This document shows, in pieces, positions 33,753 through 45,874 of a stretch of DNA of 64,000 bases. Position 1 is the stretch's first letter. Each line of letters starts with the position of its first letter. The notes below the pieces were generated by a model, which did not search any database, was not told where the DNA came from, and saw only the letters and a list, made by a program, of their open reading frames with translations. The translations under genes and the position numbers were made by a program. This DNA is from Brachypodium distachyon. Its lineage: Eukaryota > Streptophyta > Magnoliopsida > Poales > Poaceae. Location: positions 51,487,237 to 51,551,236 of the forward strand of contig NC_016133.3 in the NCBI RefSeq assembly GCF_000005505.3, in the 5' to 3' direction.

Positions 33753-36700
33753 ATGTTCGGACGCATGCCAAAGAAGACCAGCAACAACACCAAGTATTAC
33801 GAGGTGCTTGGTGTGTCCAAGACAGCAACCCCGGATGAGCTGAAGAAAGCTTATCGGAAAGCTGCTATAAAAAACCACCCTGATAAGGGTGGAGACCCTG
33901 AGAAGGTGTGGTGACAGATGCTTCTTATGCACATACTTTTATTATCGTTACGTTTGTTTTGATTGACAGTTTGTTTTATCTTGGGCAGTTTAAAGAATTG
34001 GCACACGCATATGATGTTCTTAATGACCCTGAAAAGAGGGAAATTTATGACCAATACGGAGAAGATGCACTCAAAGAAGGAATGGGAGGAGGCAGCAGCG
34101 ATATGCATAGTCCGTTTGACATATTTGAACAACTATTTGGTGGTGGCGGCGGCGGTTTTGGAGGTAATAAATTATAATGTGAAGTTTGCGCATTGTTACT
34201 TTACATTTCTGAGAATAAATACATACGTACTTACATATGGTTTCATGGATAAAAGGTGGTAGTTCAAGGGGACGCAGACAGAAGCGTGGTGAAGATGTGG
34301 TGCACACCATGAAGGTTTCGTTAGAAGACTTGTACAATGGTGCTACCAAAAAGCTATCTTTATCACGCAATGTTCTCTGTGGAAAGTGCAAGGGGTAAGT
34401 TTTGCAAGTTAACAATTGGTTTATTGTCTTTCCTCCAGAAAGAATTATTATCATGTATAATTTGGAGTATATATTTTACCAGTACTTCTATAAGAACGAC
34501 TGATAACAAAGTTATACATTGATATGCAGTGTTAGTTTGTTTACCTCCAAGTTTGTCTGTACACCTTTTCTCTCTTGAGTATAAAAACTCCATGCTGGAT
34601 GCTCTTCATGTAAACAACTGAAATAGTACTTCCGCTACTTGAACTTGTTTATGTTCTTTTTTAATAACTATCACTATGGATGAGGGATTTCATGATTGCA
34701 ACTTCCAAGACTCAGCATATGTTAACATGCATCTATGTTTTATTTTAAGGAAATGATGCAATGTGGTTAGCTGTTGCAAAGTATGGCTTTGTGTTGCATG
34801 AAAAGTTTAACCATGTTTTGCTTATCTTCATAGGTTGTATGTACTTAGTGTCAAACGTTATTTCGATCAGCTGAGCATACTCAAAGAAGTTCTCTTGTCG
34901 GTTCTGACTAACAGGATTAGGTGGACTTTGTATAGTTTTTGGTCTTTTAACAAATTCCTGCTCTTACTGTCTGTTAATTGCTTCCTTCGTCTGTGATGTG
35001 TTTTTCGCTTTTAAAGGGTAGCTAATCACCTATTCCTGCTGTTTTGTTTGAGGAGCACTGTTTCTGTATGTTAATCTAATCTTAAGAACATGTTCTATAA
35101 TGTAGTCTATGTTTCACCTCGTCTGCCCCTATTATGTGAAATGCCATCATTTTGCAGTTTCCTTTCCTGTTAGAAATAGCAGTAGGGGTAAAAAATGCAA
35201 GGGGTTATTCTAGGTAGTATAATAAAATGCAAGGCGTATACTTTGATATGACTTCCCCAAATATATTCCAGGTAGTATAATAAAATGGAGGGAGTATGTA
35301 GGATCTTCTTCTTGTTTACCCATGTTAACTGCCTGAAAAATGCTTATGGCCATATTAGTCTAAGGGTTGTCTAGTTGGTGCCTCAGCACTAGGTTGCACC
35401 TTATTTATCCCACCTAATCCTCCTTGATTGGCAATTGGGCACTGGTCTGCCGCCCAACTAGCATCTAGTTTGGTGAACACAGATTCTCATTATATGTAAT
35501 GTTTCTATTGCTGCATTGCATCTTTGCATGAGGGTACAAAGTTCGATTCTCCTCCTTGGGCGGTGGTGGTTGCTCTGAATGGATTTTGTGAGTCTCCATT
35601 ATGGAACGTGCAAGTTTGCATGGTGTACTTGTGGGCTGCTATTTGGCACAAGATCTGGTTTCGAGTTCTTCTTTTACCTTTCCTTGTTTAGTTGTAGGTA
35701 TCTCACTGTCTTTGTCGTATATTCAGAAAAGGATCAAAGAGTGGGGCAACGGCTACTTGTCATGGTTGTCGTGGTGCGGGAGTGAGGATGATAACAAGGC
35801 AGATAGGGCCTGGCATGATCCAACAGATGAATACTGTCTGCCCTGAATGCAGAGGAGCAGGTATGATAGTACTGTGTTATCTTCATAAAAGAATATCTGC
35901 TTATTGTTCATTCGTAATCTGCATTTGTTCAGGTGAGATGATAAGCGAGAAGGATAAATGCCCGAGCTGCAGAGGGAATAAAGTAGCCCAGGAGAAGAAG
36001 GTCTTGGAGGTTCATGTGGAGAAAGGAATGCAACATGGCCAAAAGATTGTATTCCAGGGTGAAGCTGATGAAGCTGTGAGTCTCTCTTAGGCAGAAGTGT
36101 CAAATGCACACACGCTTGCATTGCTTACTCAACCTTTGCATGCTTGCACGCCCACATTATCTAGGAGTGTCCTTAACGATGCCAATTGAACTTTTGCAGC
36201 CTGATACAGTGACGGGTGACATCGTTTTTGTCTTGCAACTTAAAGAGCACCCAAAATTTAAGAGGAAGTCCGACGACCTATATGTGGAGCATACAATCTC
36301 TCTTACTGAGGCTCTTTGTGGCTTCCAGTTTGTTCTGACACATCTTGACGGTCGTCAGCTTCTAATCAAATCCAATCCCGGGGAGGTTGTGAAGCCTGGT
36401 ACGACAATTTCTTCTTATGAATCTGTTTTCCTTAACTTCACCCTTCGTGAAATTTGACATTCTGTTCTGCGATCCTATCGGTACAATTGTTCCCTGTCCT
36501 AAACTGATATAGTAATCTGTTTGAGTAGGTCAACACAAGGCCATAAATGATGAGGGCATGCCTCAGCATGGCCGACCTTTCATGAAAGGCCGTTTGTTTG
36601 TTGAGTTCGGCGTTGAGTTCCCTGAGCCTGGGGTACTCAGCCCAGGCCAATGCCGATCACTTGAGAAGATTCTGCCACCAAGAGCAGGGAACCAGCTGTC

Positions 36701-36857
36701 TGACATGGAGCTGGATCAGTGTGAGGAGACCACCATGCACGATGTGAACATAGAAGAGGAGATGAGGCGCAGGCAGCATCAGAGGCGGCAAGAAGCATAT
36801 GACGAGGAAGAGGAGGATGATGGTGCACCAAGGGGTGTGCAGTGTGCCCAGCAGTAA
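33753..36857 (+). CDS. DnaJ co-chaperone, type I (ANJ1-like, prenylated)
   Basis: Seven coding exons, 33753-33905, 33989-34163, 34256-34394, 35727-35860, 35933-36075, 36200-36398 and 36529-36857, encode 423 residues. All junctions are GT-AG and in phase. It is a full type I J-protein. The J domain is at about 14-75 with HPD at 42-44. A Gly/Phe-rich linker follows (FGGGGGGFG). Four zinc-finger CxxCxGxG-type repeats follow, with [22 protein letters not shown] and CPSCRGN cores. The substrate-binding C-terminal domain comes next. The last four residues, CAQQ, form the CaaX farnesylation box of plant ANJ1/J2/J3 proteins, so part of the pool is probably membrane-bound. It stimulates HSP70 ATPase and delivers clients. 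The first ATG in the exon is used; an in-frame Met5 also exists. Intron 3 is 1.3 kb. Confidence 0.94.
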
Positions 36858-38049
36858 GAACATGTCGGTTATGCGCATCTGTGTCAAGCAGTGTCTCCAG
36901 TGAAGTCCAATTGGTCGTTTTCATTTGCCCGTCTAAAGTAGCTGATCTGATGCATTGTGTTATTAAATTTTGTTGTCTAAGATGACGAGTTTGTCAGTCA
37001 TAATCATTGTCATTTTGTTGGCCTATTGCCTGCTATCTTGTACTATTTTTAACTTATACTTCGAAGTGATATTGAGACTTTGTTGGCAGAATCAGGCCTT
37101 TGTGTTATGTGTACCTGTCTTCGATAGTGTGACAAATATACCCAGCACTGACTCGACCCTGGTGGTGGTTGTCACTATGGGTGGTGGTGGCCATTACTTA
37201 CATCCATCTGGCTTCGGACTGTCGTTCCATTTGCAGATGCATATCGTGATGCCAAGCCGTCAGGACTCAGGCAGAGAGTCACGAGCTTGAATGACACGGA
37301 ACATCAACATGAACCAAAATAATGGAATTTACCGCTTACCAAAGCCTCGATGGCATCCCACTACCACAGAGGGCAAACTCAAGGACCAATTGGTTGCGTA
37401 GGAATGCGAAGACTTTGAGGACCGTTGAAAGAAATACAGTTGCCATGAGATGAGATGCCCCCACTGTTCCAGGCTCTTGCTTCCGAGTCTTCTGAACAGA
37501 TGCCTCCAAGGCGTGGCCTCTTGCCGTTCGCATATCGTTGTTCCCGAAATCCTTCAGTTGTACCAGCAGTCCAGCATATAAACGCCTGCGGGAAGGTTAA
37601 GTTAAACAACTTGGCCGGAGACTTCGTCTTAGCAACATCTACTTATTAACGGCTAGTCGTTGAGGGGCGACGTTTCTGTGGACAATTGCCTTGCTCAAGC
37701 TAGTCTGGCCAGACAAAAAAAAATCTGTACAAAAGAAAAGAAGAAAAATATCATTTGGCCGGACTGCATATTTCTCTTGTATATACAATTGGAGTGCAGA
37801 ATTAGTACTACTGGACGGTCGCCATTTGATTGCCTCCTCAGTCCTTCCTTGCCAATACAAGCCCTCCATTTGTTAGCGGCGACACCAACTTGCAAATATC
37901 TGAATACTTGCGGAATTCCACACATATTTGTTAATTCAGGAGATCCTAACTACAACATCAGCTTTAATAATTTTCTTCTAGCTCTGCCTGATGGTGGTAG
38001 AAAAACCATCACAGGCTTTTCCCGTCGTCCACTCAGCGTCTGCGTCCAC
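36858..38049. other. DnaJ 3' side and DREB gene 1 promoter
   Basis: The first ~200 bp are probably the DnaJ 3' UTR. The remainder, up to the TATA box near 38050, should hold the promoter of the first DREB gene. The open frame running through 37660-38121 lacks conserved motifs and is not needed to explain the gene. Confidence 0.5.
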
Positions 38050-38057
38050 TATTTATA
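38050..38057 (+). promoter_or_regulatory. TATA box of DREB gene 1
   Basis: TATTTATA lies about 70 bp upstream of the ATG at 38122, at the end of an AT-rich region and just before a C-rich leader. Confidence 0.6.
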
Positions 38058-38121
38058 CTCGGCGCACGCTCCCTTCCCTCCCCAAGTCCCCCAGCCTTGC
38101 TATCTCTGCTTGCAGAGAGCC

Positions 38122-38910
38122 ATGGAACCTGACGCGATCCATGCACCCACGACCTCCTCTTCCTCCTCCTCTTGCGACTCAACGGTCATCGGTGGCACGC
38201 AAGAGACGTCCAAGAAGAACAACCCCAAGCACCTGAAACGCAAGAGAGCCGCCATCTCTCCCGAGACCGACGTCGGCGCCGCCGGCGGGGGCGAGGAGAG
38301 CAGCTGCTGCACTACGGCCGTGGACGAGCGCACGACGAAGATCAGCGCGGCCGGAAGGCACCCGTCGTATCGCGGCGTGCGGCGGCGGAGCTGGGGCAAA
38401 TGGGTGTCGGAGATCCGGGAGCCCCGCAAGAAGTCGCGCATCTGGCTCGGCACCTTCCCGACCGCGGAGATGGCCGCGCGCGCGCACGACGTGGCCGCGC
38501 TCGCCATCAAGGGCGCCGCCGCGCGCCTCCTCAACTTCCCGCACCTCGTGGGCGAGCTCCCGCGCCCGGCGTCCGCCTCCCCAGCCGACATCCAGGCCGC
38601 GGCCGCCTTGGCCGCCGCGCAATGCGAGCCGCCCCCCGCTGCCGCTTCGTCCTCCTCCGTCGATGCCGAGACGGAGACGTCGGCATCGGCATCGGCATCG
38701 GCCGCGAGCTCTTTCGGCAGCGAGGAGAAGCAGGCCGAGAACGCGCTGTTCGACTTGCCCGACCTTCTGCTGGACCTCAGGGACGGCCTCTGGTGCTCGC
38801 CGACGGCCTGGGCGTCGGCCCCGGACGAGTACAGCGTCGAGCTGCAAGAGCCGCTCCTGTGGGTGGAGCAGTGCTGGATGGACGCTGCCGCGCCGGTGCA
38901 CCCGGCTTAG
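38122..38910 (+). CDS. DREB-type AP2/ERF transcription factor 1 (A-4/TINY-like)
   Basis: Intronless, 262 residues. One AP2 DNA-binding domain spans about residues 83-140, containing [30 protein letters not shown] and the [17 protein letters not shown] helix. Val14 and Glu19 of the domain (WVSEIREP) are the DREB-type residues expected to bind DRE/CRT (CCGAC) sites. Upstream are a Ser-rich N-terminus and a basic KHLKRKR stretch (37-42), a possible nuclear signal. Downstream are an Ala-rich region and the acidic [11 protein letters not shown] motif, typical of subgroup A-4 and probably activating. The AP2 end reads [10 protein letters not shown], whereas the two paralogues have an HLNFP ending. 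The ATG at 38122 (GCC-ATG-G) is chosen because the frame upstream lacks conserved residues. It acts in the nucleus; the stress or developmental role is inferred from the family. Confidence 0.92.
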   Translation: MEPDAIHAPTTSSSSSSCDSTVIGGTQETSKKNNPKHLKRKRAAISPETDVGAAGGGEESSCCTTAVDERTTKISAAGRHPSYRGVRRRSWGKWVSEIREPRKKSRIWLGTFPTAEMAARAHDVAALAIKGAAARLLNFPHLVGELPRPASASPADIQAAAALAAAQCEPPPAAASSSSVDAETETSASASASAASSFGSEEKQAENALFDLPDLLLDLRDGLWCSPTAWASAPDEYSVELQEPLLWVEQCWMDAAAPVHPA

Positions 38911-39136
38911 CCTTAGCCGTTTTTCCGGTCCGGACACGCGGGGCACCACGTACGAGTCACTCACGGCTGCCCACCCACCGTGGTTGCCCGGAAACGGACG
39001 ACCCGGTACACATCACATGGCGCGCGCACTTCTTCCTTTTCCAACGTCGTGCTTTGCTTCGCGCTTGTCAGCTCGTGGTGGCAAGTCGTCCTGGAGTGAG
39101 GTGAACGGAGGGTCGGCTTCAAGCACTAGCATGGGT

Positions 39137-39155
39137 GGGGGGGGGGGGGGGGGGG
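39137..39155. repeat. Homopolymer G19
   Basis: Nineteen consecutive G bases follow ATGGGT, about 230 bp beyond the DREB gene 1 stop codon. Its true length is uncertain because such runs are hard to sequence. Confidence 0.8.
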
Positions 39156-40099
39156 ATCCTGGACTGGACCACCTTGTATTTAGTGACACATCAGGAGGAG
39201 TTTGATCAAAGGGAGGCAGAGTAAGACGAACGTACTGTAGCATGTTATCAGATGTTTCGACATTTTCAATTGGTTTGGTTATTTACACTAGTATATGCAT
39301 GGTTTTATCGATTTGCGGTGGATTCTGGTGGGAGGATGTGTATGTACTTACTCATACATGTGTTTGTTTTCCTCAAGCTGTGTGTTTTAAATATCATAAA
39401 TGTGAAATGCAGCCCTATCAAAAAGGAACAAGGTCAAAGGAACCGTGAAATACTCTATCCGTTTCTTAATTCTTATCGTTGTTTTAGTTCATATACAATC
39501 GACTGGTCTCGGCCTTAATCTCATGCGTGCAACTAATCATAATTTGTTCCCTTTTGTTCAACAAAGATAAAACATTCTTTTTGCATATGTTCGCAGCATT
39601 GTGATAATGCTTGCGATAACCACGGGTCCATTTAAGTGAACATAAACCTCCAGGCTCCGAACAAGACAAAGTGAGATATCCTTTTTTTGCATGCTTTTCT
39701 TCATTTGGTTTTAATAGTTGAAGTGTTGAACTACACACTCGTCATTGATCATGATCGTAAATCCTAGGTTGCAATGGCAAGGAACTAAGGAAGATAGCTG
39801 ATCGGGACAAGTAGGCCGTGTTCCTTAATTAAAGATTTCCAGAAGATGGTAATTCTTAGATATTTTATTATAGTACAAGGACCTAGCTAACTCGTAAATT
39901 TCATCAAAATAAAATCACTAAACACTTTTGTTCAAGCAAAACATTAAGGAATCATACTTGTTAAGTTAAGTATAAGGGTCCCTTTGACTCAAAGGAATTT
40001 CATGGGAATCTTGGAGGATGTCATTCCTAAGGAATTTGTTCTATACTACTCTTTTGATTCGTAAGATTTGAAATCACAGGAATTTTTCTTATGAACAGT

Positions 40100-40209
40100 C
40101 CCTCCATCCCATATTAAGTGACTCAAATTTGTATAAATATGGACGTATCTATATACCAAAATACGTCTAGACATGTAATATTTCGGCACTTAATATGAGA
40201 CGGATGGAG
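40100..40209. mobile_element. Stowaway-like MITE
   Basis: About 110 bp with inverted ends: CCCTCCATCCCATATTAAGTG on the left matches CACTTAATATGAGACGGATGGAG on the right. The right end abuts TA. The terminal CTCC-TCC string and size fit Tc1/Mariner-derived Stowaway MITEs common in pooid grasses. Confidence 0.7.
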
Positions 40210-42252
40210 TACTTTGTATACAATTCTGGAGGAAAAGTTCCATTAAGACCAACCTCATGAAAAATTTCCTTCGTTTATGTGATAACTTTTCCTATGGTAG
40301 ATTCTGTTGCAAATTCATGTGTTTTCGTATTCTTTAAAATTCGATGTGATGTGACATTCAATTCCTATGTTTCTGAAATCTTGCGAATCAAAGATGCCTT
40401 AACAAGGACGGGGTTTCGCTATCTTTTGCTTTCGTGTTTGCACAAATACAGTCTAAGCTCTCTCTTTTTTCTAAAACTGTCGTCAAATGCTGCTAATTAA
40501 TCGAACAAAAAAGGAACTGTAAACATGGTTCAACCAGACAGAATTATCATCTCTCGTAGCAAACAACAGCTAGCTTCTTGTTCTTCTACATTCATGCACT
40601 GTTGAGCAAGATGCAACAAACGACCGCACCGTACATGGCGCGGGCAAGCACGGGCGGAGAAATGGTACTGTCTACTGAGAGAGCTCATTCCACTAGCCAC
40701 ATCTTCTGCATATACAACGCACAGTGACGGTGGCGAAGAAAAATCGTCTGAATATCCTTTTTTGTAGAGAGAATCCCGTAAAATAAAGTACTCCACTAAG
40801 ATTAGTACGGTACGATATTCGGGTTTTGTCGATATCCAGCCGGAGGTCCGGGCCCAGTGGACCGATAATCCCAGGCCCACCTGTCCCCACCAGATTTTGG
40901 TGCTAGTACGTGTTAGACGGTAGGTGAGACGTACCGTGGCCTTCGCTGGTTCAATTACTCGGCGCCGGCTCTGCGGTGATCGAGCTGCAAGTCTGCAACC
41001 ATCAAATGATTTGCGCCATGTATGGACCATCTAACTCCAATTCTGATGCATGCGCGCCTGAACCACCGGCGACCACCCTAGCTTGCAGCTGCGGCTCTGG
41101 CTCTACAGTCTACGGAGGAATGTCGCCGCTGGTCTGATCTGATCTGAGCTCCATGTAGTTACGACGCATGTTTTATGTTTAGTTAAGACGGTTTAAGATG
41201 GCCAGGACTCGCTTTTCAAGTATTTCAGGCCTCACAGGATGTAAAGTGCGTGGTTGTGTTGCATTTAATTAAGAAGGCACGCTGCCTGCCACGTAATTAA
41301 AATCGGCCACTCCGCTTTTGTTTAATTGTTTCAGCCTTTGAGTTTGCTCCTACATGGCCAGCTGAGCGAAAGGATGCAACTACCGAATACAACACCGTAG
41401 ATCGATCCCGATCCCGCCGTTCGATCAATCTAGCACGCGTACGTACGACAAATTGGATACATGTACGTACGTACACACATCTATGAGGGAGGCCTTCACG
41501 TCAGCGTCAGGGGTAGTCATGCATTGTGGCGTTGGTGCTCCGGTGCGGTCCGGTCCGTTCATCAACAAACCGTGGCAAAAGCAGCTTTCCGCGCTTGAAT
41601 GGAACGGCCTAGCTAGCACTTAGCAGTGGTATGGCTTAGCTATGGACACGCTAACCACCATCACGCTATACCTGGCATTGGCAAAGGAGCTAGCTTTGTC
41701 GTTAGCCATGGCTGTCAAAGTGTAACTACACGTTGATAGCACGGCCGGTTCCGCGAATATTCCGATCGAAACGTTTGCTTTCCGTTTCTGCCGATCTGCT
41801 CGATATATTAGTTAACTCGCGGCGGTCTTAGTTTACACACGCCCAACACACGAGGAAGGGGAATCTTGAGTTAGCTCAAGGTAATTAACCAGGGGTTCCT
41901 CTCTGCCTGCGCATGTGTGGTGCTGTGGCGCCAGCTACCATCAGCAACTTGCTTATGCTCTAATGATGCGATCTTTTGCTTTGGTTTGTTGGGATTAAAC
42001 AAGGCGGAGATGAGACGATGGGGGTGTGTTTCTTTATGCGCGCGCGCGGCCCATGCATGCTTCCCTTTTTCTCTTCTTTAATCTTTCGTGATCGACCGAG
42101 TATGGCATGGGCTATACGTACGTGTAGACGTACGTACGCACAGGGTATTCGAGAAGCCCCTAATGAACGCGCGCATCGATCGAGTACATGAGCTGGAAAT
42201 ACGCCGTTAGTCAGCGGATCCTGCATTGTATAATCTGTCGAGGGATTACGTA

Positions 42253-42493
42253 CTTCCTCTGTTCACAAGTAAGTGTACATGTAGTTTTGTTCTAAGTCAA
42301 TTTTTTAACTTTGATCTATTCTGTTGAAAAGAATAGTAACATATATGACATCAAATCGGTATATTGTGAAACTACATTTCAAAACGGATCTAATGATGAT
42401 AATTTGGGTCATAAATGTTGCTAGTTTTTCAATAAAATTGGTCAAACTTTGATATTTTTAACTTAGGACAAACTTATTTGTGGACCGAAGGAG
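42253..42493. mobile_element. Stowaway-like MITE, about 240 bp
   Basis: Flanked by TA on both sides (42251-42252 and 42494-42495). The left end CTTCCTCTGTTCACAAGTAAG pairs imperfectly with the right end CTTATTTGTGGACCGAAGGAG. The AT-rich interior contains further inverted blocks. Non-coding. Confidence 0.7.
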
Positions 42494-43144
42494 TACTAGT
42501 ATAGCATATTGGCCCCTTGCAATTAATTACCTTCCGTTAATTATATTGCACTGTTTCTCTCTCTCTCAGAGTCTTTCCATGTTTTTCTCACTTAACCAAG
42601 GCACCAAGCACTAGTAATTTTTTCTTCCGAGAGTGTCTGCATTTGCTGTAGAGCATGTATTGTGTGGAACGTCTGCAGAGCGATGGACATATTTAACAGT
42701 GCTGCTTCCATTGCATTATTGCAACCCCACCTGTTGCAAGCAAGATCCAAATCTTCAGGATCTCTGGAGGGAAGATTCGGCGCATTTTTAATCCTGCGAC
42801 GAGCCCAATTTAGTAGGTTGCAGCTGAACAGAGAAGTTTTTTTTCTCTTTTTTTTTGCTTACAGGGGAGAACAAAGTTCTTCTAATTTCCATAACTTCAT
42901 TACTTGCAAGTTGTAATCGATTGCAGAAACTATAATATTACTAATGTCGTCAAGATATGCTTCTCCCTGATTATTAGCTACAACTGATGAGTCTGAAGTC
43001 AGAACTCTAGAAGGTTGGGATATATTCGTTTTGTGCAGCTGTCACGACTCACAAGTGAGACTGAGAATGATGACCGATAACAGAGGTGAGGTATGTATTA
43101 GGTGCTGCCTGGCTCACTCTATATGAATGAATTCTGTCTTTTAC

Positions 43145-43552
43145 GAGGTAATTGCACCAGTGGCAGAGGTGGGAGCAGTTTAGTCCAACAAGTTGCTAAA
43201 TAAGCAAAACTAGTTCTATAAGTTAAGATTCGAGAGCATTTTAGTCCAATAGTCCGAATTGGACATGTGGCAGCTAGATGGAGTCCCGCCGGGCCATGAA
43301 AATTTTGCAAAAAAAAAAACCCGAACAAGAACAATTTGTACACACGCCCGCCGGTGAGGCCATTGGAGGCGAAGGAGAACTTCCGGAGGGGGTTTTCAAC
43401 ATAAAACACAGAACACATGTCAACGCCGGATTAGTTTGGAGCTCTAAGCAATCTGAATCTCAACTTCTGGGACTAGTTTTGCTCATTTTGCAACTTGCTA
43501 GACTAAACTGTTCCCACCACTCAAGTTGTTGGGCCAGTGGTGCAATTACCTC
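43145..43552. mobile_element. Mutator-type MITE with long inverted repeats
   Basis: 408 bp with inverted ends of roughly 80-90 bp. GAGGTAATTGCACCAGTGGC on the left matches GCCAGTGGTGCAATTACCTC on the right, followed inward by the AGTTTAGTC / GACTAAACT and AAAACTAGT / ACTAGTTTT blocks. The 9-bp flanks GTCTTTTAC (43136-43144) and GTTTTTTAT (43553-43561) agree at seven positions, and both differences are C/T. This fits a decayed 9-bp MULE target duplication. The terminus resembles that of the large MULE at 15844. Confidence 0.68.
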
Positions 43553-43903
43553 GTTTTTTATCTTCACGAGGAAGAAGCTTTGCCTATTTTAGATCTTCCT
43601 TGGTACTACCAAGGAATTTCACAAAAAATTTGAAGGACTGCATATACCTTAGATTTTTTTTTATAAAGCAATTTTACAAGAACAACTTTTTTAAAGTACG
43701 CTGATATTCATTACTGAATAAGGAATACAGTATAGAAACCAGCACAAAGGATACAAGAAGGATACAGACACACGGAGTAGTGCCACCAAACCAAAGAAAG
43801 GACCTCAAAGAATAGCAAAATTACACAACAGCCCATAGTCCCTTCCGTCAACATCAGCTCCACCACGCGACCGAAGCCCTTGCCTAGCTTGACTGGTGAA
43901 GAG

Positions 43904-44100
43904 TGTTAAAAACTAACTAGTTGATTTTATCTAGTTTAAACTAGAGTCCTAACCGAAGCAGATATAGTTGAGATATCATTGTTGTATTCAAACTGTAGCT
44001 TGTAATCTCATATGCATGCAATATATAAAGGGACAAGGGCCGGCCGATTGTGCCGTGTGTTCCACCATAATCAATCTCCTTCTATAGCTTGTTCTTTTCA
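43904..44100 (+). repeat. 5' LTR of the copia element
   Basis: Starts TGTTAAAAAC and ends GTTCTTTTCA. A TATATAAAGGG string near 44030 is the probable retroelement TATA box. It is short for a copia LTR. Confidence 0.92.
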
Positions 44101-44112
44101 TGGTATCAGAGC
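44101..44112 (+). promoter_or_regulatory. Copia primer-binding site
   Basis: TGGTATCAGAGC is complementary to the 3' end of plant initiator methionine tRNA and directly abuts the 5' LTR. Confidence 0.9.
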
Positions 44113-44125
44113 CTACCGATCTACC

Positions 44126-45874
44126 ATGGCTTCCGCCGCGACGCAGAGCGCTACTTCCGGCGCCATCGTGTCTAGCACCTTCCTGAGTCTTGGTGTGGCG
44201 ATCCCTACGACGCCGATTAACTTTGCCAACCTCATCACCATCAAGCTCACGCCAGAAAACTACCTTCTATGGCGAGCGCAGGTCCTTCCAATCCTGCGGA
44301 GCAACCTTCTCATGGGATACGTCGACGGGACCTTCCCGTGCCCCACGGAGAAAATTCCCAATCCTCAGGCAGGAGATGGAGGTGCTTATCCGACAATCCC
44401 TAACCCGGCTTTCCAAGCCTGGTATCAACGGGATCAAGCGATCCTGTCGGCCATCCTTTCTTCACTCACCGAATCGGTGATTGGGATGGTCCTCCTCGCC
44501 AGTTCATCGGGTGAGGCCTGGTCCACGCTCGCCGACAGCTTTGCATCACAGTCGACGGCGCGATCGATGCAGATTCGTCATCAACTGTCGGCTACCAAGA
44601 AGCATAATTCTTCAGCGACCGTCTACTTCAACAAAATCAAAGCCCTGTCTGATACACTTACGACGATCGGGCAGCCGCTTCGCCCTGAGGAGTTTAACTC
44701 CTATCTCCTTGCTGGACTCGACAGCGACTATGATGCTCTCATAGAAGTGGTTTCTACTCGAACCACCGTGATGCCGACTCGTGACGTTTATGCTCAGTTG
44801 ATGAGCAACGAGCAGCGGATCGAGTCTCGCAAAGCTGAGGCCGCTGCTGACTTTCACACCGCCAATGCCGCCAATTTTCGCGGCAACAACTCCTCTGGTG
44901 GAAGATCATATGAGCAGCAGAACCAGGGGAAACCGATCTACTCCAACAAATCGGGATCCCCTGGCCCCTCCTACCCGATGCAACAGATCAACAGCAACAA
45001 CCGCACCAACAACTCCAACCGTGTTCTTGGTGGAGATCATCCTCGGATGCGGTGCCAACTTTGTGATGCCGTCGGCCACATTGCCTCTCGCTGCTTCAAG
45101 CGATTTCAATATGATTTTCTTGGCATTGGAAACGATGGCAGATATACTGACCGCCAAATTGCAGCGGCTACTCAAGGCGGGCAAGGAGGGCAGACTTCGG
45201 CATATGCTGTAGATACAAGCTGGTATGCTGATACAGGGGCTACAGATCACCTCACAAATGAGCTTGATAAGCTCACCACCAAGGAGAATTACCACGGCAA
45301 GGACCAGGTTCATTCAGCGAATGGTTCAGGTATGCACATTAGTCATATTGGTCAATCTATAATTCCTATACCCTCCAAACATCCACTTTATCTCAAAGAC
45401 GTGTTACATGTTCCTTCCGTGACTCGTAATCTTCTTTCTGTGCGTAAGCTTGCTCTAGATAATAATATCTTTATGGAATTTTACCCTTATTATTTCTGTG
45501 TTAAGGACCGAGCTACACGGGAAATTCTTCTTAAAGGCCGATGCCGTGGAGGTCTCTATCCCTTGGGAGCACCATCTTTTAAGCAAGCTTTTCGTGGTCA
45601 AGTTTTCAGTGGAGTCCGAGTGTATAGTCACCAATGGCACTCACTTTTAGGTCATCCGTCTACCCAAATAGTTCAGCATGTTTTGCATAAACACTCTCTT
45701 CCACTAGAGTCAGTTAAAGATAAAGTTTTAGTTTGTGATGCCTGTCAACAAGGCAAGAGTCATCAGTTACTTTTCTCTCCTCTAGTCATGTTACATCCTC
45801 ACCTCTTGAGCTTGTATTTTCAGATGTATGGGGCCATGCCCAAACTTCTGTTAGTGGTCATCAATATTATGTGA
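44126..45874 (+). pseudogene. Copia gag-protease region
   Basis: The frame opens at ATG 44126 (ACC-ATG-G). The gag portion carries the LTPENYLLWRAQ start typical of plant copia gag and a CCHC zinc knuckle (CQLCDAVGHIASRC, about 45053-45094). The protease motif is WYADTGATDHL at about 45220-45252. The GAG-pre-integrase HQWHSLLGHPS region with its CDACQQGK zinc-binding motif lies near 45630-45760. A frameshift around 45775-45800 diverts the frame to a stop at 45872, before the integrase core. Confidence 0.88.

Larger units (their letters stand above)
38911..43144. other. Intergenic stretch with MITEs
   Basis: The first few hundred bases are probably the DREB gene 1 3' UTR, with a G19 run at 39137-39155. 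Two Stowaway-like MITEs (40100-40209 and 42253-42493) are present. Runs of ACGTACGTAC occur around 41440-41475 and 42116-42140. No gene is supported. Confidence 0.55.

Noticed and set aside
37660..38121. A 150-residue N-terminal extension of DREB gene 1
   Set aside because: The extension crosses the TATA box and the C-rich leader and resembles no ERF protein. The ATG at 38122 has the strong context.
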